A DNA stretch of 6,825 nucleotides. Origin: JANMZR01 sp031383555. Its GTDB lineage: Bacteria > Bacteroidota > Bacteroidia > Cytophagales > Spirosomataceae. Each line of letters begins with the position of its first letter. Within the stretch, counting starts at the first letter, position 1. Position numbers and translations under genes: made by a program. Below are positions 6,685 to 6,825 of this stretch, piece after piece. The notes under the pieces are model-generated. The model did no database searches and was not told the origin of the DNA. It saw only the letters and a program-made list of their open reading frames with translations. The stretch spans positions 1 to 6,825 of the forward strand of contig JANMZR010000318.1 of the NCBI GenBank assembly GCA_031383555.1. The letters are read 5' to 3'.

Positions 6685-6825
6685 AATGATTGAAAAATTG
6701 TAAACCCTATGCGTTCTGAAATATAACGAAATTGTTTGGACCTGTTGCAAACGAAGCGAGAGAGATATAAAGAACGTATTAAATGAAAAATCGAAAACAA
6801 AATCTCTCTCTCTCTTTTTTTGTTT
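6685..6825 (+). other. Non-coding right end, no gene seen
   Basis: All frames on both strands carry stops and no supported gene is present. The stretch contains GGACCTGTTGCAAA at 6738-6751, which resembles the terminal inverted repeats of some insertion sequences, and a GA-rich/CT-rich inverted repeat at the extreme right. If an insertion sequence starts here, its transposase would lie outside the window. Confidence 0.4.
6758..6821 (+). terminator. GA/CT hairpin with T-tract, terminator candidate
   Basis: GAGAGAGAT (6758-6766) is perfectly complementary to ATCTCTCTC (6802-6810). The loop is 35 nt, long for an intrinsic terminator. The right arm runs on as a CT dinucleotide run to 6814 and then seven T (6815-6821), which is the order expected on the + strand. 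It would end transcription from the lipoprotein gene about 75 bp after its stop. The low-complexity CT run makes chance pairing possible. Confidence 0.35.

Overview
The window looks like chromosomal DNA from a Bacteroidetes (Bacteroidota) bacterium. The sequence is AT-rich, the spacers are long and very AT-rich, and the ATG starts follow A-rich stretches without Shine-Dalgarno sequences. The protein families (long secreted M1 peptidases, a BadF-type sugar kinase, a 'YFPIEVGDF' lipoprotein) are also typical of that phylum. This is inferred from style and families; no taxonomic marker gene is present.

Layout: (1) positions 1-1544 hold the 3' two thirds of an M1-family zinc metallopeptidase gene on the + strand, cut by the window edge. 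(2) A 203-bp spacer with a strong hairpin terminator follows. (3) Positions 1748-4099 hold a complete, tandem paralogue of the same peptidase (783 aa, signal peptide, HEVGH-X18-E zinc site); the two proteins are about 83% identical over the shared 514 columns by hand count. (4) A 509-bp non-coding stretch starts with an imperfect ~88-bp tandem repeat beginning at the stop codon of the second peptidase and containing a perfect 17-bp hairpin. Its second half is the upstream region of the next gene. (5) Positions 4609-5457 hold a BadF/BadG/BcrA/BcrD-type kinase resembling N-acetylglucosamine kinase. (6) A nitroreductase-family gene on the - strand (5513-6241) converges on the kinase. (7) A divergent spacer follows, then a short lipoprotein gene on the + strand (6442-6684) that looks truncated. 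The last ~140 bp are non-coding, with a GA/CT hairpin followed by a T-tract.

The two peptidases clearly belong together as a duplicated pair of exported, probably periplasmic or surface enzymes acting on peptides. They are separated by a terminator, so they probably have separate transcripts. The kinase, nitroreductase and lipoprotein show no operon link with them or with each other. I see no RNA gene, CRISPR array, complete mobile element or defence-like system. The most interesting items are the peptidase duplication with divergence concentrated beside the zinc site, the repeat/hairpin cluster behind it, and the broken lipoprotein gene at the right end.
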